Shown here piece after piece: positions 7,069 through 16,382 of a stretch of 64,000 nt of DNA. The notes below the pieces were generated by a model that saw only the letters and a program-made list of their open reading frames with translations, ran no database searches and was not told where the DNA came from. This DNA comes from Cryomorpha ignava (lineage in GTDB: Bacteria; Bacteroidota; Bacteroidia; Flavobacteriales_D; Cryomorphaceae): the NCBI RefSeq assembly GCF_010686655.1, contig NZ_JAAGVY010000008.1, forward strand, positions 62,001 to 126,000, written 5' to 3'. A program made the position numbers and the translations under genes. How positions within the stretch are numbered: the stretch's first letter is position 1; every line of letters begins with the position of its first letter.

Positions 7069-10000
7069 ATGGCTAAAAAACACCTTGAAAAAGGAAGCAA
7101 AGGCTACAAAGAGTTTGGTCTTTCTTCTCTTTCTGTAGAAAACAGAACTACGGTAATCGTTCTTGCGGTTATCATCCTGATTGGCGGCGTATTTTCATAC
7201 TTAAGTATGCCCAAAGAGAATTTTCCGGATGTAGTAACTCCAGAGATTTACGTGGGTACTGCCTATCCGGGAAACTCTCCGCTCGATATTGAAAAATTGA
7301 TTACCAGACCTTTTGAGAAGGAGATAAACGCAATAAGTGGTGTTGACGAAATTAACTCTACAAGCACGCAGGGATTCTCGTCTATTCAGGTTAAGTTTAA
7401 CTTCGACATATCGCCCGAAGAGGCATTACGAAAAGTAAAAGACAAGATAGATGTGGCCATGAGCGACCGGGATTTCCCGACCGATTTGCCTGCCGATCCC
7501 AATGTTTTTGAACTCAACTTTTCGGAACTTATTCCGATAATGAATATCAACCTTTCGGGAGATTATTCCATAGATCAGCTTAAGACCTACGCCGAATATC
7601 TGGAAGATGCCATTGAAGATTTGCCTGAAATTACCAAGGTAGAAATTCGCGGTGTGATGGATAAAGAGGTGAAAATCAATGCGAATTTGCTCGCTATGGA
7701 AGCGATGGAAATTAGCTTTGATGATATAGCCAATGCCATTTCCTCAGAGAATACCACTATTTCGGGGGGTGACCTTTTGGTAGATGATATGCGCAGAAAT
7801 GTGCGCGTTATTGGCGAGTTTAAGGATGTTGAGAAAATTGGTAACATCATAGTGAAGCGTGAAAATCAGGAGGTGGTATACTTAAAAGATGTAGCCGATA
7901 TTTCGTTTGGAGAGAAAGAAAAGGAGAGCTATGCGCGCGAATATGGAAATCCGGTAGTAATGATTGACATTATGAAGCGGGCAGGCGAAAACTTAATAGA
8001 AGCATCAGAAAATATATCAAAAATTGTAGACGAGGCTAAGGCAAATCAATTTCCCGAAGATCTTAAGATTTCCATTACAAACGATACCAGCGATCAAACC
8101 AGAACGCAGGTTGATGAGTTGGTTAACAGCATTATCTTCGGTGTGCTACTTGTAGTTGGTGTCTTGCTATTCTTCCTTGGCTTAAGAAATGCACTTTTTG
8201 TTGGTATTGCCATTCCGCTTTCTATGCTGATGAGTTTTTTAATTCTCGGTGCGCTGGGTGTTTCGCTCAATGTAATTGTACTTTTTGCACTTATTCTGGC
8301 TCTGGGAATGCTGGTTGACAACGGGATAGTTGTTGTAGAAAACGTGTACCGCCTAATGGATGAAGGCTATACAGCCAAAGAGGCTGCCAAGCTGGGAGTT
8401 GGTGAAGTTGCGGTGCCTATTATTGCATCTACCGCCACAACACTGGCGGCATTTTTACCCCTGGCATTCTGGCCGGGAATGATGGGTGAATTTATGTTTT
8501 ACCTTCCCATTACGCTTATTATCGTACTTACTTCTTCGCTGTTTGTGGCCTTGGTTATCAACCCGGTTCTAACGGCAATGTATATGAAAACCGGTGAGCC
8601 CGATATCAATAAGAGGCGTATGGTGCGCAATAGTCTTATTTTTATCGTTATTGGAATCGTTTTTGACGCGGTGGGCTTGCTTTCAGAAGCTAAAGGGTTT
8701 ATTACTTTGGGTAATTTACTTCTCTTTATTGGTGCTGCCGGATTATTGAATGTTTATGTTCTAACACCTGGTACCATAAAATTTCAAAATCAGATTCTTC
8801 CCAAAATGGAGAATGGCTACCAGCGGTTTTTAACTTATGCACTTAAAGGAGCAAGGCCATATGGATTTCTGATTGGAACTTTTCTACTCTTAATTGTTTC
8901 GTTTGTTTTGCTTAGTGTTTTCCCGCCGAAGGTTGATTTCTTCCCTGTAAACGAGCCGCAGTACCTCAATATTTTCATTGAGAAACCCATTGGAACAGAT
9001 ATTGAAGAAACCAATAGAACGACTATTGAGCTAGAGAAGAAGGTAATGTCGCTACTTGATAAATACTTCACTACCAATGAAAATGGCGAACGAGAATCAT
9101 TTTTGATAAAATCTGTAATTGCTCAGGTAGGAGAGGGAGCCAGCGACCCGGCTCAAGGAAATTCGGCTGCTCAAACGCCTCATAAAAGTAGAATTACTGT
9201 GCAGTTCTCTAAGTTTCAAGATCGCCAGGGAATTAGTACCGGCGATGTTTTGGAAGAAATTCGGAAAGATTTAAAGGGCTACCCGGGTACCCAAATTTCT
9301 GTAAGTAAAAATGAAGCGGGTCCGCCGCAAGGTGCTCCTATTAACATTGAAGTCACTGGCGACGATTACGAAAAGCTTATGGACGATGCTGAAGGCCTTA
9401 GGGCATTTATTGATGAGCGAAATGTAGCCGGAATAGAAGAATTGAAACTCGACGTAGAAACAGGTAAGCCTGAAATGCCAATCATTATAGATCGTGAGAA
9501 AGCACGCCGACTCAACCTTTCAACCTATCAGATAGGAGATGCTTTGCGCACAGCCCTTTTTGGCCGCGAAGTATCAACATATAAAGAAGGTGAAGATGAT
9601 TATCCAATCAATGTTCGATTGCAAAAACGCTTCCGCGACAGCGAAGATGCCTTAATGAATATGAGGCTCACCTTTAGAAATCAGTCATCTGGCAAAATTG
9701 TTCAGGTACCTATTTCTTCTGTGGCTCATGCCGAAAAGAGCAGCACTTTTAGCGCTGTAAAGCGGAAAGAATTAGACAGGGTAATAACGATAACTTCAAA
9801 TGTACTAACCGGCTATAATGCCAATGAAATTGTTGCCAGGCTCAAGAGCTTTGTCGGTGAATATGATAAACATCAGGGTACTGAAATTAGCTTTACCGGA
9901 CAGCAGGAAGAACAAGCCAAAGAAATGGACTTCTTAAGCACCGCTCTTGCTCTGGCATTGTTCCTGATTATATTGATCATCACCGCACAGTTTAACGCAA

Positions 10001-10560
10001 TTTCCACGCCCTTTATCATCTTCTTTGCTGTAATTTTTAGCTTGATTGGTGTACTCCTGGGCTTGGTAATTTTCCAAATGGATTTCGTAATCGTTATGAC
10101 TATGATTGGTATCATTTCCCTTGCGGGGATAGTCGTAAACAACGCGATTGTATTGATTGATTATACCAATTTGATACGCTCGCGGTTGAAGGATGATATG
10201 GATATTGATCAGGAGGATACCCTTCCTTTTCAGCAAACGGTTATAGCAGTAATAGAAGGGGGTAAAACGCGTTTGAGACCGGTATTGCTTACGGCAATTA
10301 CCACAGTTCTGGGGCTTGTTCCACTTGCTATAGGGTTAAATATCAATTTCTTTACGCTTGTCAGCGAATTTGATCCGCAGATATATGTGGGTGGTGATAA
10401 CGTAATGTTTTGGGGGCCAATAGCTTGGACAATCATCTTTGGTTTAACCTTTGCCACTTTCCTTACATTGGTTATTGTGCCGGTAATGTATTTATTGTTG
10501 GCTAAGATGAAATACCGATTGGTTTACAAAAAGGATACGTCTTACGATATTGAAGCATAG
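7069..10560 (+). CDS. RND efflux transporter permease (AcrB/HAE-like)
   Basis: A 1,163-residue proton-driven inner-membrane pump, longer than E. coli AcrB (~1,050). TM1 is near residues 22-42, followed by the porter domain (FPDVVTPEIYVGTAYPGNSP). TM4 carries LGMLVDNGIVVVENVYRLMD, where the usual Asp-Asp proton-relay pair is Asp-Asn, as in many relatives. The second half repeats this with IISLAGIVVNNAIVLIDY. After TM6 (near residues 505-580) there are two extra hydrophobic segments before the repeat's first helix, accounting for much of the extra length. Substrate is unknown: with TetR upstream, drugs, bile-like compounds or solvents are plausible. It is the last gene of the operon. Confidence 0.93.
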   Translation: MAKKHLEKGSKGYKEFGLSSLSVENRTTVIVLAVIILIGGVFSYLSMPKENFPDVVTPEIYVGTAYPGNSPLDIEKLITRPFEKEINAISGVDEINSTSTQGFSSIQVKFNFDISPEEALRKVKDKIDVAMSDRDFPTDLPADPNVFELNFSELIPIMNINLSGDYSIDQLKTYAEYLEDAIEDLPEITKVEIRGVMDKEVKINANLLAMEAMEISFDDIANAISSENTTISGGDLLVDDMRRNVRVIGEFKDVEKIGNIIVKRENQEVVYLKDVADISFGEKEKESYAREYGNPVVMIDIMKRAGENLIEASENISKIVDEAKANQFPEDLKISITNDTSDQTRTQVDELVNSIIFGVLLVVGVLLFFLGLRNALFVGIAIPLSMLMSFLILGALGVSLNVIVLFALILALGMLVDNGIVVVENVYRLMDEGYTAKEAAKLGVGEVAVPIIASTATTLAAFLPLAFWPGMMGEFMFYLPITLIIVLTSSLFVALVINPVLTAMYMKTGEPDINKRRMVRNSLIFIVIGIVFDAVGLLSEAKGFITLGNLLLFIGAAGLLNVYVLTPGTIKFQNQILPKMENGYQRFLTYALKGARPYGFLIGTFLLLIVSFVLLSVFPPKVDFFPVNEPQYLNIFIEKPIGTDIEETNRTTIELEKKVMSLLDKYFTTNENGERESFLIKSVIAQVGEGASDPAQGNSAAQTPHKSRITVQFSKFQDRQGISTGDVLEEIRKDLKGYPGTQISVSKNEAGPPQGAPINIEVTGDDYEKLMDDAEGLRAFIDERNVAGIEELKLDVETGKPEMPIIIDREKARRLNLSTYQIGDALRTALFGREVSTYKEGEDDYPINVRLQKRFRDSEDALMNMRLTFRNQSSGKIVQVPISSVAHAEKSSTFSAVKRKELDRVITITSNVLTGYNANEIVARLKSFVGEYDKHQGTEISFTGQQEEQAKEMDFLSTALALALFLIILIITAQFNAISTPFIIFFAVIFSLIGVLLGLVIFQMDFVIVMTMIGIISLAGIVVNNAIVLIDYTNLIRSRLKDDMDIDQEDTLPFQQTVIAVIEGGKTRLRPVLLTAITTVLGLVPLAIGLNINFFTLVSEFDPQIYVGGDNVMFWGPIAWTIIFGLTFATFLTLVIVPVMYLLLAKMKYRLVYKKDTSYDIEA

Positions 10561-11003
10561 GTTTTTGAACCATTAATTTCTTTGAACCATTAAGTCTTCG
10601 ATCCATTAAGGAGTTAAGAAAATTAAGGTTTGCTGGTACCAACGCTCGCATCTTGCCATGCCTGCCGCTTGGTAAACTACGGGCAGCCTACTCTGGCGTC
10701 TCCAGCCTCCCTTTGTAAAAGCTCAATTGAAAAGATGAAGTGGGCAGCTTAAATTTAAAAAGAGTTCCGCATCAGAAACCCGGCGGGACGCAGGAAGAAA
10801 AGTCCCCAAGCTAAAAGCTTGGCGACGGCAGATTGACAACCACAACCTTAATGCCCTTAACTCCTTAATGATTTTTTCTTAATGGTTAATTTTTTTTGAA
10901 CCCAATGAAATGGAGAATAGGCCTTGTGGCAAAATCTCAACTGTTTAACTATACTTAGTTGAAACCTCATAACTTTTCAAGACGCTACGCAACAAATTAT
11001 TTA
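10561..11003. repeat. Gene-free region with dispersed repeats
   Basis: No coding frame is credible here. Repeated 'CCATTAAG' text lies at both ends (10570-10620 and 10850-10890). At 10654-10703 there is an inverted copy of the repeat also found at 28558-28613 and 31925-31980, sharing the core CGTAGTTTACCAAGC. At 10782-10830 is a related stretch (GGCGGGACGCAGGAAGAAAA, then AAGCTAAAAGCTTGG). Confidence 0.7.
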
Positions 11004-11011
11004 TACTTTTG
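11004..11011 (+). promoter_or_regulatory. -7 box of dxs
   Basis: TACTTTTG matches TAnnTTTG and lies 23 bases before the dxs ATG. The -33 region is poor. Confidence 0.5.
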
Positions 11012-11034
11012 TTAAGCAATACTAAATAGGGTTT

Positions 11035-12972
11035 ATGGAATACAAAGCAGGGCACTTATTGGAAAAGATTGATTTTCCGAAAGACCTTCGTGCAAATATA
11101 AAAGAGACAGAGCTGCCTGAGCTTTGCGACGAACTTCGCGACTTTATTATTGATGTTGTTTCTACAAAAGGTGGTCATTTTGGCGCCAGCCTTGGTGTAG
11201 TTGAGCTCACGGTTGCCCTGCATTATGTATTCAATACGCCATACGATCAGCTGGTTTGGGATGTAGGCCATCAGGCTTACGGACATAAAATTCTTACCGG
11301 TCGTCGTAAAATATTCCATACCAATAGAAAGTATAAAGGTATTAGCGGTTTTCCGAAAAGGTCTGAAAGTGAATACGATACTTTCGGTGTTGGGCACTCA
11401 TCCACTTCCATTTCCGGGGCTCTCGGTATGGCTGTGGCCAGCAAAATAAAAGGTGAGCTTGATCGTCAGCACATTGCTATAATTGGCGATGGAGCTATGA
11501 CTGCCGGTCTTGCATTTGAAGGACTCAATCACGCAGGAGTTGAAAACTCAAATATGATTGTTATCCTCAACGACAATTGCATGTCAATTGATCCCAATGT
11601 AGGAGCCCTAAAAGATTATCTAACTGATATCACTACTTCACCTACTTACAATAAGGTGAAGGATGAGGTGTGGAATTTGCTGGGAAAAATAAGCAAATTT
11701 GGACCTAATGCCCAGGCGATAGTCCAAAAAGTGGAAAATGCTATAAAGTCGTCGCTGCTCAAGCAAAGTAATTTATTCGAATCGCTGCATTTCCGCTATT
11801 TCGGCCCCGTTGATGGGCACGATGTAAACCATTTGGTAAGCGTGCTTCGCGATCTAAAAGATATTCCCGGGCCTAAAATTCTGCACTGCGTTACCGTAAA
11901 AGGAAAAGGGTATCAGCCTGCCGAAGTAGGTTCGCCAACACAATGGCACGCGCCCGGTTTGTTTAATAAAGATACCGGCGAGATTATTAAGGTCGTTCCT
12001 ATTAATCCACAGCCCCCAAAGTATCAGGACGTTTTTGGCCATTCTATTGTTGAGCTTGCCGAAAAGAATGAAAAGATTGTGGGTATTACGCCCGCCATGC
12101 CTACAGGTTCGTCGCTTAAGATTATGATGGAAGCTATGCCCGACCGCTCTTTTGATGTGGGAATAGCAGAACAACACGCTGTTACCTTTTCTGCGGGGCT
12201 TGCCACGCAAGGGCTCGTTCCTTTTTGCAATATCTACTCCAGCTTTATGCAGCGCGCTTACGATCAGGTAGTGCACGATGTGGCTCTTCAAAATCTCAAC
12301 GTGGTATTTTGTCTCGACAGGGCGGGATTTGCAGGTGCCGATGGCCCAACGCATCACGGTTCTTTTGACTTAGCTTACTTCCGCTGTATTCCTAACCTCA
12401 CAATTTGCGCACCGATGAACGAAGAGGAGCTGCGCAATATGATGTATACGTCTCAACTTGAAAATGCCGGTCCATTTGTAATTCGCTATCCACGAGGTGA
12501 AGGTGTAATGATAGAATGGAAAACACCTTTTAGAAAAATAAAAGTTGGTACAGGCCGAAAGGTGCGAAATGGGAACGATATTGCTATTTTATCCATCGGT
12601 CATCAGGGCAATTACGCCTTATCTGCCGCCGAAGAGCTTTCAAAAAAAGGGATTGATATGGCGGTTTACGATATGCGTTTTGTAAAGCCACTCGACGAAA
12701 TAATGCTTCACGAAGTTTTCGCCAAATTCGATAAAGTTATAACTCTGGAAGATGGATGCCTGATGGGTGGTATGGGAAGTGCTATACTTGAGTTTATGGT
12801 AGATCACGGGTATAGCTCACAAGTAAAACGGTTAGGTATGGCCGATTGCTTTTTTGAGCACGGCTCACAAGAAGAACTATATGCAGAAGCTGGTTTTAGT
12901 ATAGAACATATTAAGGCAACAGCTAAAGAAATGTTGAAAGAAAAGTCTTCAGGGAAGTTTATGGTGGGGTAG
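11035..12972 (+). CDS. dxs: 1-deoxy-D-xylulose-5-phosphate synthase
   Basis: A thiamine-diphosphate enzyme joining pyruvate and glyceraldehyde 3-phosphate to form DXP, the entry step of the MEP isoprenoid pathway; cytoplasmic, 645 residues, normal length. The N-terminal part has KGGHFGASLGVVELTVALHY and DVGHQAYGHKILTGR. The ThDP/Mg motif is IIGDGAMTAGLAFEGLNHAG continuing to NDNCMSID. The pyrimidine-binding half has DVGIAEQHAVTFSAGLA (with the catalytic glutamate) and DRAGFAGADGPTHHGSFD. The C-terminal transketolase domain follows. It appears monocistronic, ending at a hairpin (12978-12998) against the convergent cassette. Confidence 0.96.
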   Translation: MEYKAGHLLEKIDFPKDLRANIKETELPELCDELRDFIIDVVSTKGGHFGASLGVVELTVALHYVFNTPYDQLVWDVGHQAYGHKILTGRRKIFHTNRKYKGISGFPKRSESEYDTFGVGHSSTSISGALGMAVASKIKGELDRQHIAIIGDGAMTAGLAFEGLNHAGVENSNMIVILNDNCMSIDPNVGALKDYLTDITTSPTYNKVKDEVWNLLGKISKFGPNAQAIVQKVENAIKSSLLKQSNLFESLHFRYFGPVDGHDVNHLVSVLRDLKDIPGPKILHCVTVKGKGYQPAEVGSPTQWHAPGLFNKDTGEIIKVVPINPQPPKYQDVFGHSIVELAEKNEKIVGITPAMPTGSSLKIMMEAMPDRSFDVGIAEQHAVTFSAGLATQGLVPFCNIYSSFMQRAYDQVVHDVALQNLNVVFCLDRAGFAGADGPTHHGSFDLAYFRCIPNLTICAPMNEEELRNMMYTSQLENAGPFVIRYPRGEGVMIEWKTPFRKIKVGTGRKVRNGNDIAILSIGHQGNYALSAAEELSKKGIDMAVYDMRFVKPLDEIMLHEVFAKFDKVITLEDGCLMGGMGSAILEFMVDHGYSSQVKRLGMADCFFEHGSQEELYAEAGFSIEHIKATAKEMLKEKSSGKFMVG

Positions 12973-12977
12973 GTTGG

Positions 12978-12998
12978 TGCTGACCATAAATGTCAGCA
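12978..12998. terminator. Bidirectional hairpin between dxs and the cassette
   Basis: TGCTGAC (12978-12984) and GTCAGCA (12992-12998) form a perfect 7-bp stem with a 7-base loop, in the 33-base gap between two convergent genes. The T tract is weak on both strands, so termination strength is uncertain. Confidence 0.55.
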
Positions 12999-13005
12999 TC
13001 TTGAT

Positions 13006-13383
13006 TTAATCAATATCAAGTCGCTGGGGAACTACTTCTAAAGCAATTTTTTCTTGATCGCCTTGTATCTGGAGCACAAAAACATGATCTGAAGTCATTA
13101 ACTGGTCATTAAATTTGAAATTTCCCGCTATTTCGGGAATGTCGATTACAAGTTCTTCGCCTGCCATATTTTTCGAGCAAACCACAAGTTCTACTTCTTC
13201 TTGACTGGTAATCTTCTCAAGCTTTTTTCCATTTTTGTCAGAAAAATAGAAGTCTGTAATCGACTGCTTATCATCTTCTTTTTTCGCCGGACAAGCCTGA
13301 GTGCCACTTTCAACATCGTTTTCAGATCCACTGTATTCGGGCTCTGTGTCGAGTTCATTTCTAAGATTAACTGTGCATCCCAT
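13006..13383 (-). CDS. Small uncharacterised protein, last gene of the LysM cassette
   Basis: A 125-residue protein beginning MGCTVNLRNEL, with no signal peptide. A polar, acidic N-terminal stretch is followed from about residue 40 by an apparently all-beta domain (ITDFYFSDKNGKKLEKI, EEVELVVCSKNMAGEELVID, HVFVLQIQGDQEKIALEVV). The phrase pattern 'V/T-x-x-x-K/T-N-M-x-G' resembles a small beta-sandwich domain I associate with LysM and secretion-associated proteins of Bacteroidota, but that is recollection and not proof. It lies 14 bases after the lipoprotein gene and is probably co-transcribed with it. The function is unknown. Confidence 0.65.
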   Translation of the reverse strand: MGCTVNLRNELDTEPEYSGSENDVESGTQACPAKKEDDKQSITDFYFSDKNGKKLEKITSQEEVELVVCSKNMAGEELVIDIPEIAGNFKFNDQLMTSDHVFVLQIQGDQEKIALEVVPQRLDID

Positions 13384-13397
13384 TGGTTATTGTTTTA

Positions 13398-13928
13398 TTA
13401 TCCAATTAATGTAATAGTGCTAATTGTGATTTTCGAATCACGTTTTCTTAAGTCAAAAACGACTGAATACTCCAACTCTGGAAAGTCTCTGCCTACGATG
13501 AAGTAGCAACATCCGTTTTCGTCGGGTTGAGAAAAACGCTCATCGATTTCTAATTCTGATTTCAAACTTTCTTTAATCAAATCAAGGTTAAAGTATTCTT
13601 TTACAAGGTCTATATTGTAAACATCAGCATCCATAGGAGGCGCAGAGATTATCGACTCAATAAAAATAGTGTCATTCTTAGCAATGGCAATTTTAAGTTG
13701 CGCTATAAAATTATCAATATCTTCGTTATCAGCAGGGGTGAGGCAATCTGAAGAGAGATATTCAGCAACTTCTTCCTCCGTTTCAGAATTAAAATCTGGA
13801 GTCTTCTTTTTTGAAGCAACGCTGTTTTCACTTCTTATCTGATCTGTGGCACGCGCTATAGAAGAATGCTTATTGCAAGCGCTTAGCAATAGAAGGGTTA
13901 TGGATAGTGTAAGAATGGTTTTTGTCAT
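13398..13928 (-). CDS. Lipoprotein, possible immunity partner of the LysM hydrolase
   Basis: A 176-residue protein with a clear lipoprotein signal: MTKTILTLSITLLLLSAC, cysteine at residue 18. The mature part is acidic (ETEEEVAEYL, NEDIDNFIAQLK, KSELEIDERFSQPDENGCCY) and ends in beta-rich text (LEYSVVFDLRKRDSKITIST). No family is recognised. Its ATG overlaps the stop of the LysM-hydrolase gene by one base (TAATG), so the two are coupled. A periplasm-facing lipoprotein tied to a predicted peptidoglycan-cleaving enzyme fits an immunity protein, but a chaperone or a surface lipoprotein is also possible. Confidence 0.75.
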   Translation of the reverse strand: MTKTILTLSITLLLLSACNKHSSIARATDQIRSENSVASKKKTPDFNSETEEEVAEYLSSDCLTPADNEDIDNFIAQLKIAIAKNDTIFIESIISAPPMDADVYNIDLVKEYFNLDLIKESLKSELEIDERFSQPDENGCCYFIVGRDFPELEYSVVFDLRKRDSKITISTITLIG

Positions 13929-15364
13929 TACCTGGTAGATTCTCCTTCCGTAGATGCTAGAGCCACAGAAGTAACTTTTAGACTAGCGCTAGTCTCAGTT
14001 GCGTAGGTATCGTCCGGGCCTAATTCATCGGCTGCAGTCACATTGTAGGTATTAGGAATATAATAACCCATAAATTTTCGATATACAATAGCTCCTGTCG
14101 AACGACTAGTATAACAACGAAAGATTTTACCCGTACAATTGTAATCAGTAACCTTAAGCATATTTCCTTGATTTCCACCTAAAAATAAATACCTTTTTGT
14201 TGTTTCTGAATTGGAATACTTTCCAAATACGAAACTTACATGACCTTGGTATTCCCTTTTATACTTCCCTGCTTCATTTTTGCTATAATCTGACCAAGTT
14301 GCAATGGCTCCATAAACGGGTTGGTCAACTTTTGTGAAATATGTTTCATTTTTATCTTGAAAACTTCTTGACCCTGCTGATCTTGGATTTTCGTAACCCT
14401 TTTGGGAAAGAACCCAACTGACGAAAGAGGCACACCATGCCTGCGCCGCTGCATCTGCATGAAAAAGTCTAACATGGGGATGATATTTATCTTCTATCAT
14501 TTGCCTTAACGGAGTAACAGTTTCCCTAACCCCTGCGGCTTCTCTTGCCTCTGTTAAGACCACTTCCATCCACGGAGCCCGAGAAGAGGTCAACCTAAAC
14601 CAAGAGCCATCCATGTCAAGCCATCCATTTCTCAAAGAATTTGTTCCTTCATTCCTACCGTAATAGTGGAAGTTCCGTTGGGGCATGTCAGTATTTCCGG
14701 TATGTGCGTCAACCAATAAATAGACAGGGGCATAGCCTTCCTCTGAATTTCTAATTAGTTCAACCCAACGGGCATTACTCTCATCATCTGCTGCGGTGAA
14801 TTTTACTTTGACTGCTGCAAAATCTAATAAATCATCAACGTTTAGGGGATTTTCATCTAGGGCAAAACGGCTCACTTCGGCTTCTATAATCGCTTTTCGC
14901 TCGCCATCAACTTCCACCTCTATCGTTGTGTCAACCGATTGAAGCATATCCTGCACTCCCTGTTTGATATTGATTTTGAGCGTTTTCTCTCTAAAATGTA
15001 ATGTCTCTACCACAATGTAAGCCTCGCCGTTTAGAGGCAATTCGGTAATTCGCTCAAAAGAGACGTTATTTCCGGTAGCGACGGTTGTAGGGATGATAAG
15101 CTGCTGACCATCGTGAATTACATTTGCATTTCGAATGTGATTTAGATCCACGAGACGTTGAACAGTCGTATTATGTTCTCTGGCGAGCTTTCCAAGTGTA
15201 TCTCCACTGCCGACGGTATGAAACATAGTACTTTCCTGGCCATTGCTAGTTAGCTTTTTTTGCGCAAAATAGGCTTTGATGATATGAGGTGTTTCAACAG
15301 GCACATCTGGAGGACTTAAAGAACAAGCCGTATTGAATGGATCATAAACTTTAATTCTTGACAT
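13928..15364 (-). CDS. LysM protein with C-terminal CHAP/NlpC-P60-like hydrolase domain
   Basis: A 478-residue protein without a signal peptide. Residues ~47-92 form a LysM domain (VGSGDTLGKLAREHNTTVQR, ending DGQQLIIPT). Residues ~105-260 are a beta-rich middle region of unknown fold. From about residue 265 (PWMEVVLTEAREAAGVRE) the C-terminal part resembles TIGR02594-type peptidases. The putative catalytic cysteine is in AWCASFVSWVLSQKGY, the histidine in GHVSFVFGKY, followed by the family signature LFLGGNQGNMLKVTDYN. Such enzymes cut peptide or amide bonds in cell-wall peptides. Absence of a signal peptide suggests a phage-like, type VI or contractile-injection route, but no such apparatus is in the window. 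It overlaps its upstream gene by 14 bases and its downstream gene by one. Confidence 0.8.
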   Translation of the reverse strand: MSRIKVYDPFNTACSLSPPDVPVETPHIIKAYFAQKKLTSNGQESTMFHTVGSGDTLGKLAREHNTTVQRLVDLNHIRNANVIHDGQQLIIPTTVATGNNVSFERITELPLNGEAYIVVETLHFREKTLKINIKQGVQDMLQSVDTTIEVEVDGERKAIIEAEVSRFALDENPLNVDDLLDFAAVKVKFTAADDESNARWVELIRNSEEGYAPVYLLVDAHTGNTDMPQRNFHYYGRNEGTNSLRNGWLDMDGSWFRLTSSRAPWMEVVLTEAREAAGVRETVTPLRQMIEDKYHPHVRLFHADAAAQAWCASFVSWVLSQKGYENPRSAGSRSFQDKNETYFTKVDQPVYGAIATWSDYSKNEAGKYKREYQGHVSFVFGKYSNSETTKRYLFLGGNQGNMLKVTDYNCTGKIFRCYTSRSTGAIVYRKFMGYYIPNTYNVTAADELGPDDTYATETSASLKVTSVALASTEGESTR

Positions 15365-15569
15365 CGCGCGTTCTTATTAAATGAATAAATAACATTGTCT
15401 GGAAATTTTCATCCGCGCCTCTCAAATGTTCTGCACCCATTCTGGAAATAGCAGAGATGAAATGATGCCAATTAGCTTTGAAATTAGAGAAGTTAGTGAT
15501 ACTAGAGATACCCACAGACGCCATTGGAATTGGATTTGTATCGCAAACTTGAAAAGTTGGTTGAGCCAT
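15351..15569 (-). CDS. Small protein, first gene of the LysM cassette
   Basis: A 72-residue protein (MAQPTFQVCDTNPIPMASVG at the start, ending FIHLIRTRDVKN) whose last 14 bases overlap the LysM-hydrolase gene in another frame. No signal peptide or known domain is recognised; the middle part is helical and amphipathic (FKANWHHFISAISRMGAEHL). ATG start, and TATCTTTA (minus strand, 15595-15602) is one base off a -7 box upstream. Overlap and context argue it is real and heads the four-gene unit, possibly as an adaptor or chaperone. That role is a guess. Confidence 0.6.
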   Translation of the reverse strand: MAQPTFQVCDTNPIPMASVGISSITNFSNFKANWHHFISAISRMGAEHLRGADENFQTMLFIHLIRTRDVKN

Positions 15570-15881
15570 GGTTGTTTTGGTTAATTGTGAAGGCTAAAGA
15601 TAAAATAAATACACTTAAATATAAACGAGTGATCTGTAAATGATCACTTATCACTACCTAATAATAAAGTACTTTTTTTTTACAGTTGTTTTCATTAGCG
15701 AAATTCTAAAAAATTTTTGCGCAGAAAAAAGACTGAAATGCTTTTGGGATTAATGATTATTAAAGCGACTCAATGAGCGCAATAATTTAGTGCTTAGATA
15801 AATCTGTAAAGTTTAATATTCATAAATAATCAATGCACATTCACTAAATGCATAAAAGTGATCATTGAGCTGATAAATCTA
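15570..15881. promoter_or_regulatory. AT-rich intergenic region with inverted repeats
   Basis: No gene is seen. AGTGATC (15628-15634) and GATCACT (15642-15648) form a perfect 7-bp inverted repeat near the probable cassette promoter, and AGTGATC recurs at 15857-15863. GATAAATCT occurs twice (around 15797 and 15870). Base composition is clearly more AT-rich than neighbouring genes, which suits a transferred cassette or a regulatory zone. Confidence 0.4.
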
Positions 15882-16382
15882 TCACGGTCGCAGCTCACCT
15901 TCCTGGCTTATATCTACCTTATTTCCGGTTATGGCGCCATAGGCCATTTTAAAGAGCGTAACCGCTTTATTGCTTTTTGGCTCCCAGTACTGAGCCTCTT
16001 TCGGATTTACAACAATAGCTCTGATTTTGGGATCACCGTCGCCGTCAAACCACGAATCATCTGCACTTTGATAGAGATCTTTGATTATAACTCTATCTGC
16101 AACAAGATGGGCCTCGCCATATAGATTAAGGAATTCCATATTGCCGGGCTTGCTGTATATTAGTTGCACTTTTTCATTCTGCGCAATGTGCTTGGCTGTA
16201 TCATGTTCGATACTTGTCAAAAACCAAATGTTCCCCTGATTATCTACTTTTTTAGTACTCATTGGGACGGAGTGAAGTGGGGCGTTCTCCAGGTTGGTAA
16301 TAAACATAGTGAAGTCTATTGCTTCTGCAAGATCCTTTATTTTTTCAATTGCTTCTTCGTTGTATTTGTCTTTAATGCTCAT
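15882..16382 (-). CDS. Pyridoxamine 5'-phosphate oxidase-like general stress protein
   Basis: A 166-residue split-barrel flavin-binding-type protein. Seen in it: FTMFITNLENAPLHSVPMST, the strand NIWFLTSIEHDTAKHI, then KVQLIYSKPGNMEFLNLYGE and the typical C-terminal region AIVVNPKEAQYWEPKSNKAV. This arrangement matches the 'general stress protein 26' branch of the PNPOx superfamily, which binds FMN, FAD or haem-like cofactors. The true reaction is usually unknown, and these are not the PdxH enzyme. Apparently a single gene; no clear -7 box was found upstream. Confidence 0.85.
   Translation of the reverse strand: MSIKDKYNEEAIEKIKDLAEAIDFTMFITNLENAPLHSVPMSTKKVDNQGNIWFLTSIEHDTAKHIAQNEKVQLIYSKPGNMEFLNLYGEAHLVADRVIIKDLYQSADDSWFDGDGDPKIRAIVVNPKEAQYWEPKSNKAVTLFKMAYGAITGNKVDISQEGELRP

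Noticed and set aside
9934-10236. 100-codon minus-strand frame antisense to the RND pump
   Set aside because: Low-complexity, Asn/Tyr-rich translation typical of an antisense shadow of membrane-helix codons.
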